A stretch of 21,562 bases of DNA. It comes from RGIG9151 sp963635575. Lineage in GTDB: Bacteria > Bacillota > Clostridia > TANB77 > RGIG9151. Shown piece by piece: positions 14,342 through 21,556 of the stretch. Numbering within the stretch: position 1 is the first letter of the stretch; each line of letters starts with the position of its first letter. The stretch is from NCBI GenBank assembly GCA_963635575.1, contig CAVHFU010000024.1:1-21562 (forward strand), read 5' to 3'. The notes beneath the pieces were generated by a model that saw nothing but the letters and a program-made list of their open reading frames with translations, was not told the origin of the DNA and ran no database searches. The translations under genes were made by a program, and so were the position numbers.

Positions 14342-15163
14342 TCACCCTAAATCATATTTTGTATAAGAATGTCCATTTCTTTCATTTTCCGGAGGAAGTT
14401 CCATATAATTTCCAAATTTATAAGTTAAATATTCATCAAAATCTTTAGGAGCATAGAATTTATATCCCTCAAATTCGATTTCAGCAAGTTCCTCATACCA
14501 CTTTCGTAAGTAGCCGTACTTTCTTTTCGCAGGTGTTGGAAAAGTTAATATTCGCACCATTTTAGAAGGCGATTTATTACTCTTTTCTATTAACCTTGAA
14601 TGTAACTTAAAAATGTAATTTAGTGGAATGACAGATAATAAACTATATATCCACTTTTTAAAAAAATTATTTGCTGATTTTTTACCCGCTTCAGACCAAA
14701 GCAGTTTTCGCACTATGGTACACTTTAAATTATGCCATCCACGTTTAATAGCATTATCGGGCACTCCATCCAATGGGAAAATATCAATAAAAACTCCGGT
14801 CTTAAATTTTAAATGCTCTTGTCCTTTTCTTACAAAAACTGTCCCATTTCTTCTTAACTTTCCATATCCCCACCTATATTCAGGTGTGTTACTATGGTCT
14901 TGAAAGAAGAATTTATCCTTGTTTAGTTCTTTATCACAAACTTTTTTGAACTTCTCATATTCTTCTCTTAGCATACCAATATCAGCATCATCATCCCACG
15001 GAATATATCCTTTATGACGGATAGCGCCTAAAAGAGTTCCTGCAATAATACAATATTTTATATTGTTTTTTCTGCATATTCTATCAACTTCAATTAACAT
15101 CTCTAATTGAATAAGTTGCATTTTTCTCAAATCTTCTTTAGACATAGCACCAAACTGTTCCAT
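14342..15163 (-). CDS. LicD-family phosphotransferase
   Basis: The 273-aa protein has the LicD core: IAGTLLGAIRHKGYIPWDDD (about 40-59) with the Asp cluster D57-D59 and D61 expected to bind metal, then GVFIDIFPLDGVPDN. LicD enzymes transfer phosphocholine, or other phospho-alcohols, from a CDP-activated donor to sugars of teichoic acids and capsules. This fits the adjacent CDP-forming fusion protein. No choline uptake or LicC gene is present in the window, so the group transferred may not be choline. The start is ATG 15163 with GGAGGA five bases upstream; an in-frame TTG at 15181 is unlikely. It sits 18 bases after the GT2 gene. Confidence 0.88.
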   Translation of the reverse strand: MEQFGAMSKEDLRKMQLIQLEMLIEVDRICRKNNIKYCIIAGTLLGAIRHKGYIPWDDDADIGMLREEYEKFKKVCDKELNKDKFFFQDHSNTPEYRWGYGKLRRNGTVFVRKGQEHLKFKTGVFIDIFPLDGVPDNAIKRGWHNLKCTIVRKLLWSEAGKKSANNFFKKWIYSLLSVIPLNYIFKLHSRLIEKSNKSPSKMVRILTFPTPAKRKYGYLRKWYEELAEIEFEGYKFYAPKDFDEYLTYKFGNYMELPPENERNGHSYTKYDLG

Positions 15164-15181
15164 AAATTCCTCCAACCCCAA

Positions 15182-16426
15182 TTATATAAAACATATAAAA
15201 TCTTTATCCTTCACAAATCCTCTTTTTTCAAGTTGAGCCGATAATTCTACTGTCGCTAAAGTCGTATGCGTAATCGCTACAACGGAATCAGTTAAATTTG
15301 TACTTTCCATTGAAGATACTGAAAAACCGCTTTTAATAGCATTCTGAGAATATGGACTATTTTCAGGATTATTATCTAAAAAACCTTCAACTTTTATTCC
15401 AGTCTTTTGTAGTTCTTTAGCAATAGCTAATGAAAAAATTCCGGCAGGTGCAAAATATAGTTTTTTAGTGAAGTCCAAAGTACATTTTTTTATTTTCTCA
15501 TACATACTTCTAAAAAGCATATTAGGTATTTCTTCCTCATTAAATTCTTGAAAAATCTTTTTAAAATCTAATTTTAAATGTAGACTATCAAGAAAATCTA
15601 AAGTTAATTTATTATTCTCTATTGCGAGTAAAAGTAGCCTCATAGCAATAGAGTAAAAAGCATAATTATATGAGATTTTTTTAGGCTCAGAATCTATTAA
15701 GCCTTCACATGAAATAAGATTTCTTGCAAATGTAATTATTCCCTTTCGCCTTCCATCATATTCGAGTGATTTCATCAAGGAATTATTTGAAAAATATCTA
15801 TAATTATAAAAAGTCTCATCTATCGTATAAATCTCTTTGGCTTTTAAAAAAGCCTGACTTGCAAACATTGCATCCTCTAAAAAACTGCAATTATAATTAA
15901 CTATATTGTTTTGTAATATAAATTTCCTGCTAAATATACTTGCCCATAAATTTAATGTTAAACAGTGAGGATAATTTTTAAAAAACAACTCAATTTCTAC
16001 TTTACCTTGTGACTTAAAGGTGTTAACGTTTTTCATTTCGCCGTTTTCATATAATAAATTATGATTAAAGCAAAATATATCTGTATTTCGATTATTCTTT
16101 AAAATCTCAAAAAGCATAGGTAATTTTGATGTTACTATTGTATCATCACTGTCGACAAAATATATAAATTCTCCATTTGAATGTTTTATTCCGAATTCTC
16201 GTGCCATTCCGGGTCCAACATTTTTATCCAACTCGTATAATTTTACAAAATCATATTGTAAAGTATACTCTTTACAAATCTCCTTACTTTTATCTGTCGA
16301 ATTATCATCTACAAGTATGATTTCATAATCACACAAGTAAGTCCCAATAATGCTGTTTAAACATTGTTCAATAAAGTTTTCTCGGTTATATACAGGTATA
16401 ATTATAGAAACAAGCATAATTTGCAT
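15182..16426 (-). CDS. GT2 glycosyltransferase with C-terminal Rossmann-like domain
   Basis: The 414-aa protein is first in the glycan operon. The GT-A domain shows VSIIIPVYNRENFI (6-19), LVDDNSTDKS (38-47) and FVDSDD (90-95). After a helical middle, the last ~95 residues read KKLYFAPAGIFSLAIAKELQ, VEGFLDNN and VVAITHTTL. This is a Rossmann-like module related in layout to those of its operon neighbours, but with a degraded glycine loop (APAG instead of GAGxxG). The start is uncertain: ATG 16426 lies 2-3 nt from GAGAGG, and ATG 16417 lies 11 nt away, though MLVSIII is a typical family start. Sugar specificity is unknown. Confidence 0.87.
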   Translation of the reverse strand: MQIMLVSIIIPVYNRENFIEQCLNSIIGTYLCDYEIILVDDNSTDKSKEICKEYTLQYDFVKLYELDKNVGPGMAREFGIKHSNGEFIYFVDSDDTIVTSKLPMLFEILKNNRNTDIFCFNHNLLYENGEMKNVNTFKSQGKVEIELFFKNYPHCLTLNLWASIFSRKFILQNNIVNYNCSFLEDAMFASQAFLKAKEIYTIDETFYNYRYFSNNSLMKSLEYDGRRKGIITFARNLISCEGLIDSEPKKISYNYAFYSIAMRLLLLAIENNKLTLDFLDSLHLKLDFKKIFQEFNEEEIPNMLFRSMYEKIKKCTLDFTKKLYFAPAGIFSLAIAKELQKTGIKVEGFLDNNPENSPYSQNAIKSGFSVSSMESTNLTDSVVAITHTTLATVELSAQLEKRGFVKDKDFICFI

Positions 16427-16457
16427 TTCCTCTCTTTTTATCTACCTATTCATTATC

Positions 16458-16486
16458 ATTACATCATAATTATAGCTAAAATTCAA
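16458..16486 (-). promoter_or_regulatory. Predicted promoter of the glycan operon
   Basis: On the minus strand TTGAAT (16481-16486) and TGTAAT (16458-16463) are separated by 17 bases, close to sigma-A consensus. It lies 32 bases upstream of the first GT2 start and just after the terminator at 16501-16528, the expected place for the operon promoter. A TATAAT inside the spacer gives an alternative -10, but without a good -35. Confidence 0.45.
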
Positions 16487-16500
16487 GCAATTAGGCACAA

Positions 16501-16529
16501 AAAAATCACTGCATTAGCAGTGATTTTTT
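16501..16529 (-). terminator. Terminator overlapping the DUF2442 stop codon
   Basis: A perfect 12-bp stem joins 16501-16512 (AAAAATCACTGC) with 16517-16528 around loop ATTA. The DUF2442 stop (16514-16516) is in the loop, so its last four codons form one arm. On the minus strand a T-run follows, separating this unit from the glycan operon. Confidence 0.85.
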
Positions 16530-16777
16530 ACTTCTATACCATTATCCCATAACTCTACTTCAGATATATCAATTTCATCATTCCAGCAAACGGCATATCC
16601 TCCACAATCAACTCTAACCGTATTAAAAAAATCTCTGTCAGTCAATTGTTTGAACTCTGGAAAAAGTTCGAATAATTGTGTAACATCATACACTTTTTCA
16701 ATTTGATTTTCAAATGTAACAAGAAGCTTAATATTATCTAGCGGTTTTACATCTAACACTTTTATGGATAATGCCAT
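16514..16777 (-). CDS. DUF2442 protein, partner of DUF4160
   Basis: The 87-aa protein shows the DUF2442 pattern: an N-terminal strand (IKVLDVKPLDNIKLLVTFEN), VYDVTQLFE, a DRDFFNTVRVDCGGYAVCWND core and a final DISEVELWDNG. The fold is thought to be a small DNA-binding-like or partner domain and function is not established. The start is ATG 16777, with GAGGTG 8 nt upstream; ATG 16783 is too close and GTG 16792 overlaps the ribosome site. It follows DUF4160 with only 14 bases between them, a common pairing that has been suggested to be a toxin-antitoxin system, though that is unproven. Confidence 0.82.
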   Translation of the reverse strand: MALSIKVLDVKPLDNIKLLVTFENQIEKVYDVTQLFELFPEFKQLTDRDFFNTVRVDCGGYAVCWNDEIDISEVELWDNGIEVKNHC

Positions 16778-16791
16778 ATACATACACCTCA

Positions 16792-17040
16792 CTATAATGG
16801 TGGCAATTTCTTTATTTTTTTAGTATTCCACATATTAAGAATATCATCAATATACAAAATTGCCCATTCCTTAATCAAATTTTGTGCTTTTATCGGCAAA
16901 TCACCTTCCAACATTTCCAAAGAGGCTATTTCAAATATACCATTATGTTCACCATAAACCGCATGGAAATGTGGAGGATTATGCTCTTTTGTAAAAAATA
17001 TTTTTATGACTATACCATAGAACCGAGTAATTTCTGGCAT
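16792..17040 (-). CDS. DUF4160 protein, possible toxin-antitoxin member
   Basis: The 82-aa protein has the DUF4160 signature: MPEITRFYGIVIKIFF followed by HNPPHFHAVYGEHNG, with two close His residues in PHFHA, then a helix with LIKEWAILYIDDILNMW. DUF4160 genes usually sit directly before DUF2442, as here. The conserved His pair could be catalytic or metal-binding. The start is ATG 17040 with AAAGGAG 7 nt upstream. A 21-bp inverted repeat lies 25 bases further upstream and could be an autoregulatory operator. Which partner would be the toxin is not clear from sequence. Confidence 0.85.
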   Translation of the reverse strand: MPEITRFYGIVIKIFFTKEHNPPHFHAVYGEHNGIFEIASLEMLEGDLPIKAQNLIKEWAILYIDDILNMWNTKKIKKLPPL

Positions 17041-17064
17041 AAGACATCTCCTTTCTATCTTATT

Positions 17065-17085
17065 TAATTACCCGGTCCGTAATTA
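17065..17085. promoter_or_regulatory. Inverted repeat upstream of DUF4160, possible operator
   Basis: TAATTAC (17065-17071) and GTAATTA (17079-17085) are exact reverse complements around the 7-base GC-rich centre CCGGTCC. It lies in the 59-base gap between the DUF4914 stop and the DUF4160 start. There is no T-run, so it is not a standard terminator; a repressor site for the DUF4160-DUF2442 unit is plausible. Confidence 0.35.
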
Positions 17086-17099
17086 TTTATTTTATTTAA

Positions 17100-18977
17100 T
17101 TATAATAACTTTTCGTACTCTTCTATATCTGCACCTCTCATAAACGCCTCTATAATTTCTCTGCCAAGTGGGTCAAGTTCAGGAGTAAGATACTTCTTTA
17201 ACTCATCTCTAAAGAAATCATCAAGCATTTTAGCACCTTTCTTATATGCCTCATCCCCTACCTCGGGTTGTAAATTAACCTCTACAAATTCTTGAGGAAC
17301 AACAACATCAGGTAACTCTATATTTTTCAAGACATATCCAAGTAATGGGTACTTAGACGGTTTTAACATATTTTTCAATATAGGTTTCTTTCCATATAAC
17401 ACTAAAAACTCACGAGCTAACCATTGAGGCATAAATCCAACTTTCCAAGCTCCAATATGTTGGTTAGGAGTCAATATATATTTAACATCATAACAATCCT
17501 TAAATTGTTTTAACAAAATATTAGCCTGTGCAACCATCTTGCCCGCAGAAAACGGCCAGTAAGACCCAACACCCTCACTGCTCATTCCTTTAGTATCAAC
17601 AATACTAGGGTTACTGTATCCACGCGGAGCAACAAGTCTCCATAACCAAGCAATAGCCGGAGGTAACATATGGAACATACCTATAATACCATAAGTAGGA
17701 TTTTCCTTTGTGCAAGGCGGAGTTCTAACTCCAAAGCTACGTATATCAATAGAAACCGTAGAATCCACAACTCTCGGGAAATACTTCTTAGGCATAACAA
17801 CCCTTGGATTAGAACAAACTTTTCCGTTTCCTTCAGGAATAGCCTCCCAAATCAAAGCACTAGTATGAGGCACTGCCTCTAAATTCAAGTATAAAATTGG
17901 TTCAGGTGGATGTGTACAAAGTCTTTCAAGCTCAGGATTAGTACCACATTGCAAAATATTATCAGTACGGATAAACCAAGCATCCTCCGCATCTCTTACA
18001 ACAAGCTTGCCATTTCCTTTTTGCATATCCGGATGAGCTATTGCCATATCATCGGTAACAGGACGTATTTTACAATTACTATGGAACTTCATTCTGTACT
18101 TTTCACCGGTTACTGTATTTTCACCAAACACAATTCTTCCACTTCCGTCACCACCAACATGTTCAGACATTTCTGTCTTACCACTTCCGCTCGCACCCTC
18201 GTGCATAATTGTAATCACGCTCTTTCGTGGAATTAAAACTTTAACAACAGAAGCATGTAATGTAGTCCAGCCTTCGTTCTCACCTTGATTTAACAATACG
18301 CCATAAATGCCTTTTTTAGCACTTGGACCAGGATACATATTATACGAATAAACTTCGTGTACATTATCTAATCTGTTATGAACAACAACTTGTTTTCCGT
18401 CAAAATGAGTTAATCTAAAAGTTGGTGCTAAGAACACAACCGCTTTAGGATTAAAATTATCCGGAATTTTATCAGCCGGTATAAAGGATTGCATATCAGC
18501 TAAACACCACGCAAAAAATGCAGCATTAAGTGGACCTATATATAAAGATTGGTAACCATATTTATTATCTCCGGACATAAACGGCATAATAACTAAATCT
18601 TCATTAGATAGCCAATCCAAAGTCTCCTTTTTCAAAACTGAAAAGTCATATCCAAACTTATCCTTAAATTTAGGTTTATCAGTCGGCTTATCATCAGCAA
18701 CAAACAAGCAATTAGGCTCGCGTTTCCTCATATATGGGTCAGTATAATTAACTACCACACCATTTTTAACTTTAGTAGCCCAAGCTTCCTTTACTCTTCC
18801 TTTTCCGGGAATATCAAACTCAATATCATAATAATCATCGTGACCAGCCATAGAAAGCTCTATTAGTTCTTCCCTACTGTTCGGAATTACATATTTATGT
18901 CCCGAACTAAAAATCCTTTTTACATCTTCAGGTATTCCTAATTTTTGAAGTACCTTATCCAAAATAAAATCTCTCAT
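17100..18977 (-). CDS. DUF4914 protein with PEPCK/HPr-kinase-like P-loop
   Basis: The 625-aa protein matches what I know of DUF4914: VIPNSREELIELSMAGHDDYY near the start, VVNYTDPYMRKREPN (about 75-89), then DDKPTDKPKFKDKFG. A P-loop GASGSGKTE lies at 261-269, followed by an acidic/Gly stretch (HVGGDGSGR). The P-loop resembles those of PEP carboxykinase (GxSGTGKTT) and HPr kinase (GxSGxGKSE), so nucleotide-dependent phosphate chemistry is likely; the substrate is unknown. It is not a standard GTP- or ATP-PEPCK. Automated annotation may mislabel it. The start is ATG 18977 with AAAGGG 8 nt upstream. It follows rsmA by 20 bases on the same strand and may be co-transcribed. Confidence 0.78.
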   Translation of the reverse strand: MRDFILDKVLQKLGIPEDVKRIFSSGHKYVIPNSREELIELSMAGHDDYYDIEFDIPGKGRVKEAWATKVKNGVVVNYTDPYMRKREPNCLFVADDKPTDKPKFKDKFGYDFSVLKKETLDWLSNEDLVIMPFMSGDNKYGYQSLYIGPLNAAFFAWCLADMQSFIPADKIPDNFNPKAVVFLAPTFRLTHFDGKQVVVHNRLDNVHEVYSYNMYPGPSAKKGIYGVLLNQGENEGWTTLHASVVKVLIPRKSVITIMHEGASGSGKTEMSEHVGGDGSGRIVFGENTVTGEKYRMKFHSNCKIRPVTDDMAIAHPDMQKGNGKLVVRDAEDAWFIRTDNILQCGTNPELERLCTHPPEPILYLNLEAVPHTSALIWEAIPEGNGKVCSNPRVVMPKKYFPRVVDSTVSIDIRSFGVRTPPCTKENPTYGIIGMFHMLPPAIAWLWRLVAPRGYSNPSIVDTKGMSSEGVGSYWPFSAGKMVAQANILLKQFKDCYDVKYILTPNQHIGAWKVGFMPQWLAREFLVLYGKKPILKNMLKPSKYPLLGYVLKNIELPDVVVPQEFVEVNLQPEVGDEAYKKGAKMLDDFFRDELKKYLTPELDPLGREIIEAFMRGADIEEYEKLL

Positions 18978-18997
18978 AATAAAGACCCTTTCTAAAA

Positions 18998-19849
18998 CTA
19001 TTTATTTAAGTATTTAATTGAAATATTTTCAAAGTCCTCTAAAGATAATCTCTCAGCTCTAATATTTAGGTCAATTCCAAGCTCAGTCAAAATATTTGTA
19101 AGCTTTTCTTTATTTATGCCATTAACATTTGCACTCCCTAAAGAATTAAGCAAAGTCTTTCTCTTTTGTGAAAAAGCAACCTTAACAATGCTGAAAAACA
19201 AATCTTTATCCACCTTTACCTTAGGCTCATCATATACTTCCAACATAACAACAGCAGAATCAACATCCGGAGCCGGTAAAAAAGATTTCGAAGGCACTGT
19301 AACAATATAACCAGGCTTTGAATAATAATTAACGGCCACAGTTATAGCTCCATAATCTCTTCCGGTCGGTGTAGCACATAATCTTTCAGCCACTTCCTTT
19401 TGAACCATTACTTCAATTAAACTAATTCCCACATTATCTTCAAGCAACTTCATAATAATCGGTGTCGTTATATAATACGGTAAATTTGCAACAACCTTTA
19501 CACATTTCATATTAGGAAACTTGCAAATAAGTTGCTTTAAGTCAACTTTCATAATATCTTCATTAAGTATTATTAAGTTTTTTAAATGCGAATATTCAGT
19601 ATTAAGAATTTTAACCATATTACTATCAATCTCAATAGCAATAACTTGTCCTGCTTTCTCACAAAGTCGCTTTGTTAAGTTTCCAAGTCCAGGTCCAATC
19701 TCAATAACCAAATCATCATTTCTTATATCGGCATTCTCAATAATTTTATCAAGAGCAAAATCATCAATTAAAAAATTTTGTCCATACTTTTTTTGTGGGA
19801 CAATATTATATTTCCTCATAATTTCTTTATTATCATCATATAAACTCAT
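18998..19849 (-). CDS. rsmA: 16S rRNA (A1518/A1519-N6)-dimethyltransferase RsmA/KsgA
   Basis: The 283-aa enzyme dimethylates two adjacent adenines in the 3' hairpin of 16S rRNA, late in small-subunit assembly, using S-adenosylmethionine. Visible are KKYGQNFLID (20-29), the SAM loop VIEIGPGLGNLT (48-59), AIEID and the catalytic NLPYY (122-126). The Leu in NLPYY and the QNFL start fit KsgA rather than Erm resistance methylases. Length is normal. The start is ATG 19849 with GGAGG 6 nt upstream. A promoter at 19880-19908 and an upstream terminator show that it starts its own transcript. Confidence 0.95.
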   Translation of the reverse strand: MSLYDDNKEIMRKYNIVPQKKYGQNFLIDDFALDKIIENADIRNDDLVIEIGPGLGNLTKRLCEKAGQVIAIEIDSNMVKILNTEYSHLKNLIILNEDIMKVDLKQLICKFPNMKCVKVVANLPYYITTPIIMKLLEDNVGISLIEVMVQKEVAERLCATPTGRDYGAITVAVNYYSKPGYIVTVPSKSFLPAPDVDSAVVMLEVYDEPKVKVDKDLFFSIVKVAFSQKRKTLLNSLGSANVNGINKEKLTNILTELGIDLNIRAERLSLEDFENISIKYLNK

Positions 19850-19879
19850 ATTTTTCCTCCAAGCATTTTTTTCAGTAAT

Positions 19880-19908
19880 AATATACCATTTAAATTCTAA
19901 ATTTACAA
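19880..19908 (-). promoter_or_regulatory. Predicted promoter of rsmA
   Basis: On the minus strand TTGTAA (19903-19908) and TATATT (19880-19885) are 17 bases apart, with TGG just before the -10. It lies 31 bases upstream of the rsmA ATG and just past the terminator at 19917-19934. Confidence 0.5.
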
Positions 19909-19934
19909 CAAAAAGAAGAGCCTTTTATGGCTCT
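19909..19934 (-). terminator. Terminator after the four-Cys gene
   Basis: AGAGCC (19917-19922) pairs with GGCTCT (19929-19934). On the minus strand the stem is followed by TTCTTTTTG. It ends the unit of the small Cys protein and the CYTH fusion. Confidence 0.65.
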
Positions 19935-19942
19935 CCTAATTA

Positions 19943-20212
19943 TTAATCCGGTCGGACATAACAGTACTTAATTTTTCCTGTTATGGGGTCCTTATACGAC
20001 ATAATCGTAGAAGTATAATATCCCGTCGACACAGATCTGCGATATGAATCTGTTACATCTAAAACGAATCTAGCATGCCATGCTGCAGGGCAAATCCTAC
20101 AATTTTTGTCAGGGCACTCCTCACCCAAGCAAAATTTCCTTTCATCAATTTCGCTAAAATTGCTTTGTTCCTGCTTTGTCTCCATCTCGTTCTTCTTTTC
20201 CACGTCTGTCAT
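19943..20212 (-). CDS. Small protein with four-cysteine cluster
   Basis: I do not recognise the family. The 89-aa protein has a charged, probably unstructured first 25 residues (MTDVEKKNEMETKQEQ), then a Cys cluster at C28, C33, C38 and C41 (Cx4Cx4CxxC) that could hold an Fe-S cluster or zinc. A hydrophobic helix-like part (AAWHARFVLDV) and a C-terminus with SYKDPITGKIKYCYVRPD follow. The start is ATG 20212 with GGAGGT 7 nt upstream; TTG 20227 would lie inside that site. It follows the kinase-CYTH fusion gene by 72 bases on the same strand and probably shares its transcript, hinting at a linked role. Confidence 0.7.
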   Translation of the reverse strand: MTDVEKKNEMETKQEQSNFSEIDERKFCLGEECPDKNCRICPAAWHARFVLDVTDSYRRSVSTGYYTSTIMSYKDPITGKIKYCYVRPD

Positions 20213-20284
20213 GGGTAGTACCTCCAAAAAAATGAAAGTTCTGTTTTATCAATGAAAAAAATCATTGAATCTGAATTGGTTTTC

Positions 20285-21370
20285 TCAAATTTTAGCCAAT
20301 GATACATTCTTATAAGAATCATCATTGGTTACCTCTTTAATAATCTTGAGTTGTTTTGGAAAAATAATCTTTGCATTCTCATCACTCAATTCGATTTCTG
20401 CAATAGCCTTATCAGTCCAAAACGGGTATACGTCAATTTCAAAGTACTGATTCTCATATATAAGGCAATATCTCGTTTTGCGAATCTGCTTCTTGGTCGT
20501 ATCCGCTTCCATCAATAATTTCAAGTATTCTGCCTGTGATAAGCGTCGCTCAATCTCTATACGTTTCACATCAGTCACTTTTCTCTTAATAGTTTGGTAG
20601 TAGATATAGTTTCCATCAACACCACGTTGACGAACACGGACTTCTTCGCCGGCTGCACTATTAAGATAGGTCTGAATAATCTCTATACGTTGACAAGAAG
20701 GATTACTTTCAAGCCACTTGATGTCTGGATATTCAATCAAATATTTCCGTTCAATTTCATACGGCTCAGGTTCTCCCAGGAAAAAGGCAATCTCACCAAT
20801 CAATCTTTTCATCTTATATTCAAAGGATGAAGTGTTATCAATTATGCGTAAATGGGGATGACCGGTCCAGGCAGAAATCAGTTTGTCGTCCAAAGCTGCT
20901 GCTTCTTCAACATTTTCAGTTCTAGCCGAATTATTTGCAGTTGTATAAAATTCTTCTGCTCCTTTTGCAGCAGTAACTAAATGAAAAACAGCATCATAGT
21001 TATCTCGAAGTTCTACTTCATTGGAACCAATAAACCGTATTACCTCAGCGAACTCAATGTCGTCCATATATGCTTTATTATCGATGGTTCCGCGATCACA
21101 AACAATGAGGACTTTGTCAGCCGGCATAGTACGAGCAGCCTGCTCAAAAATTTTTTCTTTTTCAAGCTGCAGTCTCAATTGACACTTTTGATATTCTAAA
21201 TTTGTACCGCACGTCCATGGTGCAACACCGCCGGTAATAAGCTCAGTTGCAGTCTCAGGGACAAACAGTACCGTATATCCCCTTCGTGTAAATGAATTTT
21301 GTATCCAAGTCATAGCAGTAGACTTGCCTGCACAAGGCCCACCGGTTATTACGATCTTTGAAATTTTCAT
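20285..21370 (-). CDS. P-loop kinase-CYTH triphosphatase fusion
   Basis: The 361-aa protein joins two domains. Residues 1-195 are a small P-loop NTPase of the AAA_28/nucleoside-kinase-like type: ITGGPCAGKST (8-18) and LIVCDRGTIDN (88-98). Residues 203-361 are a CYTH (triphosphate tunnel metalloenzyme) domain: YEIERKYLI with the ExExK signature at E205/E207/K209, then VRVRQRG, TIKRK, RIEIERRL and IAEIELS. CYTH domains hydrolyse or cyclise triphosphate substrates with a metal. A kinase-CYTH order also exists in plant TTM1/TTM2, which suggests linked handling of a phosphorylated small molecule, substrate unknown. The start is ATG 21370 with AGGAGG 8 nt upstream. Codon use looks somewhat more GC-rich than in rsmA or the glycan genes, a possible sign of transfer. 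Confidence 0.85.
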   Translation of the reverse strand: MKISKIVITGGPCAGKSTAMTWIQNSFTRRGYTVLFVPETATELITGGVAPWTCGTNLEYQKCQLRLQLEKEKIFEQAARTMPADKVLIVCDRGTIDNKAYMDDIEFAEVIRFIGSNEVELRDNYDAVFHLVTAAKGAEEFYTTANNSARTENVEEAAALDDKLISAWTGHPHLRIIDNTSSFEYKMKRLIGEIAFFLGEPEPYEIERKYLIEYPDIKWLESNPSCQRIEIIQTYLNSAAGEEVRVRQRGVDGNYIYYQTIKRKVTDVKRIEIERRLSQAEYLKLLMEADTTKKQIRKTRYCLIYENQYFEIDVYPFWTDKAIAEIELSDENAKIIFPKQLKIIKEVTNDDSYKNVSLAKI

Positions 21371-21406
21371 TTTTCTTTCCTCCTAAATTTTTATTAAGAA
21401 TTATTT

Positions 21407-21442
21407 AGAAACAAAAAATGTTTCTATAAAATATAAACATTT
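21407..21442 (-). promoter_or_regulatory. Leader with two mutually exclusive hairpins
   Basis: In the mRNA leader of the kinase-CYTH gene, segments 21435-21442 and 21416-21423 pair perfectly (8 bp, followed by a U-run: terminator-like). The segment 21419-21425 can instead pair with 21407-21413 (7 bp). The two forms share bases and cannot coexist. All stems are AT-rich, so they may be weak or fortuitous. Confidence 0.3.
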
Positions 21443-21450
21443 GCTTATTC

Positions 21451-21479
21451 ATTATACCACGGCTTTCAATTATGGTCAA
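21451..21479 (-). promoter_or_regulatory. Strong predicted promoter of the kinase-CYTH gene
   Basis: On the minus strand TTGACC (21474-21479) and TATAAT (21451-21456) are 17 bases apart, with TGG before the -10. This is the best sigma-A-type promoter in the window. It lies 80 bases upstream of the ATG, leaving a leader with hairpins. Confidence 0.75.
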
Positions 21480-21510
21480 CCCTATCCATTGTATGCTTTC
21501 TCCGCATTCT

Positions 21511-21556
21511 AATTCATTTATGATAATGTCCTTATATATCATTTGAGAAAATGTCC
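21511..21556. repeat. Two-unit repeat at right edge, inverted copy of left-edge repeat
   Basis: Read on the minus strand, unit 1 (21556-21533) begins GGACATTTTCTCAAATGATA and unit 2 (21531-21511) begins GGACATTATCATAAATGAAT, 25 bases apart. They match the left-edge units (6-57), which read on +. The two pairs therefore face each other across the window, as expected if both edges run into ends of the same insertion sequence. Confidence 0.45.

Noticed and set aside
14628..14903. 91-aa open frame on + inside licD
   Set aside because: It is antisense to a well-supported gene, without ribosome site or recognisable features; the same holds for similar frames at 5864-6211, 13786-14022, 17910-18236 and 19521-19946.
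17100..18977. Standard GTP- or ATP-dependent PEP carboxykinase
   Set aside because: Only the P-loop resembles PEPCK; the overall sequence fits DUF4914, and the GTP-type FPSACGKT loop is absent.
18998..19849. Erm-type macrolide-resistance methylase
   Set aside because: The QNFL start, NLPYY motif and length fit RsmA/KsgA, and the gene sits in a housekeeping setting.
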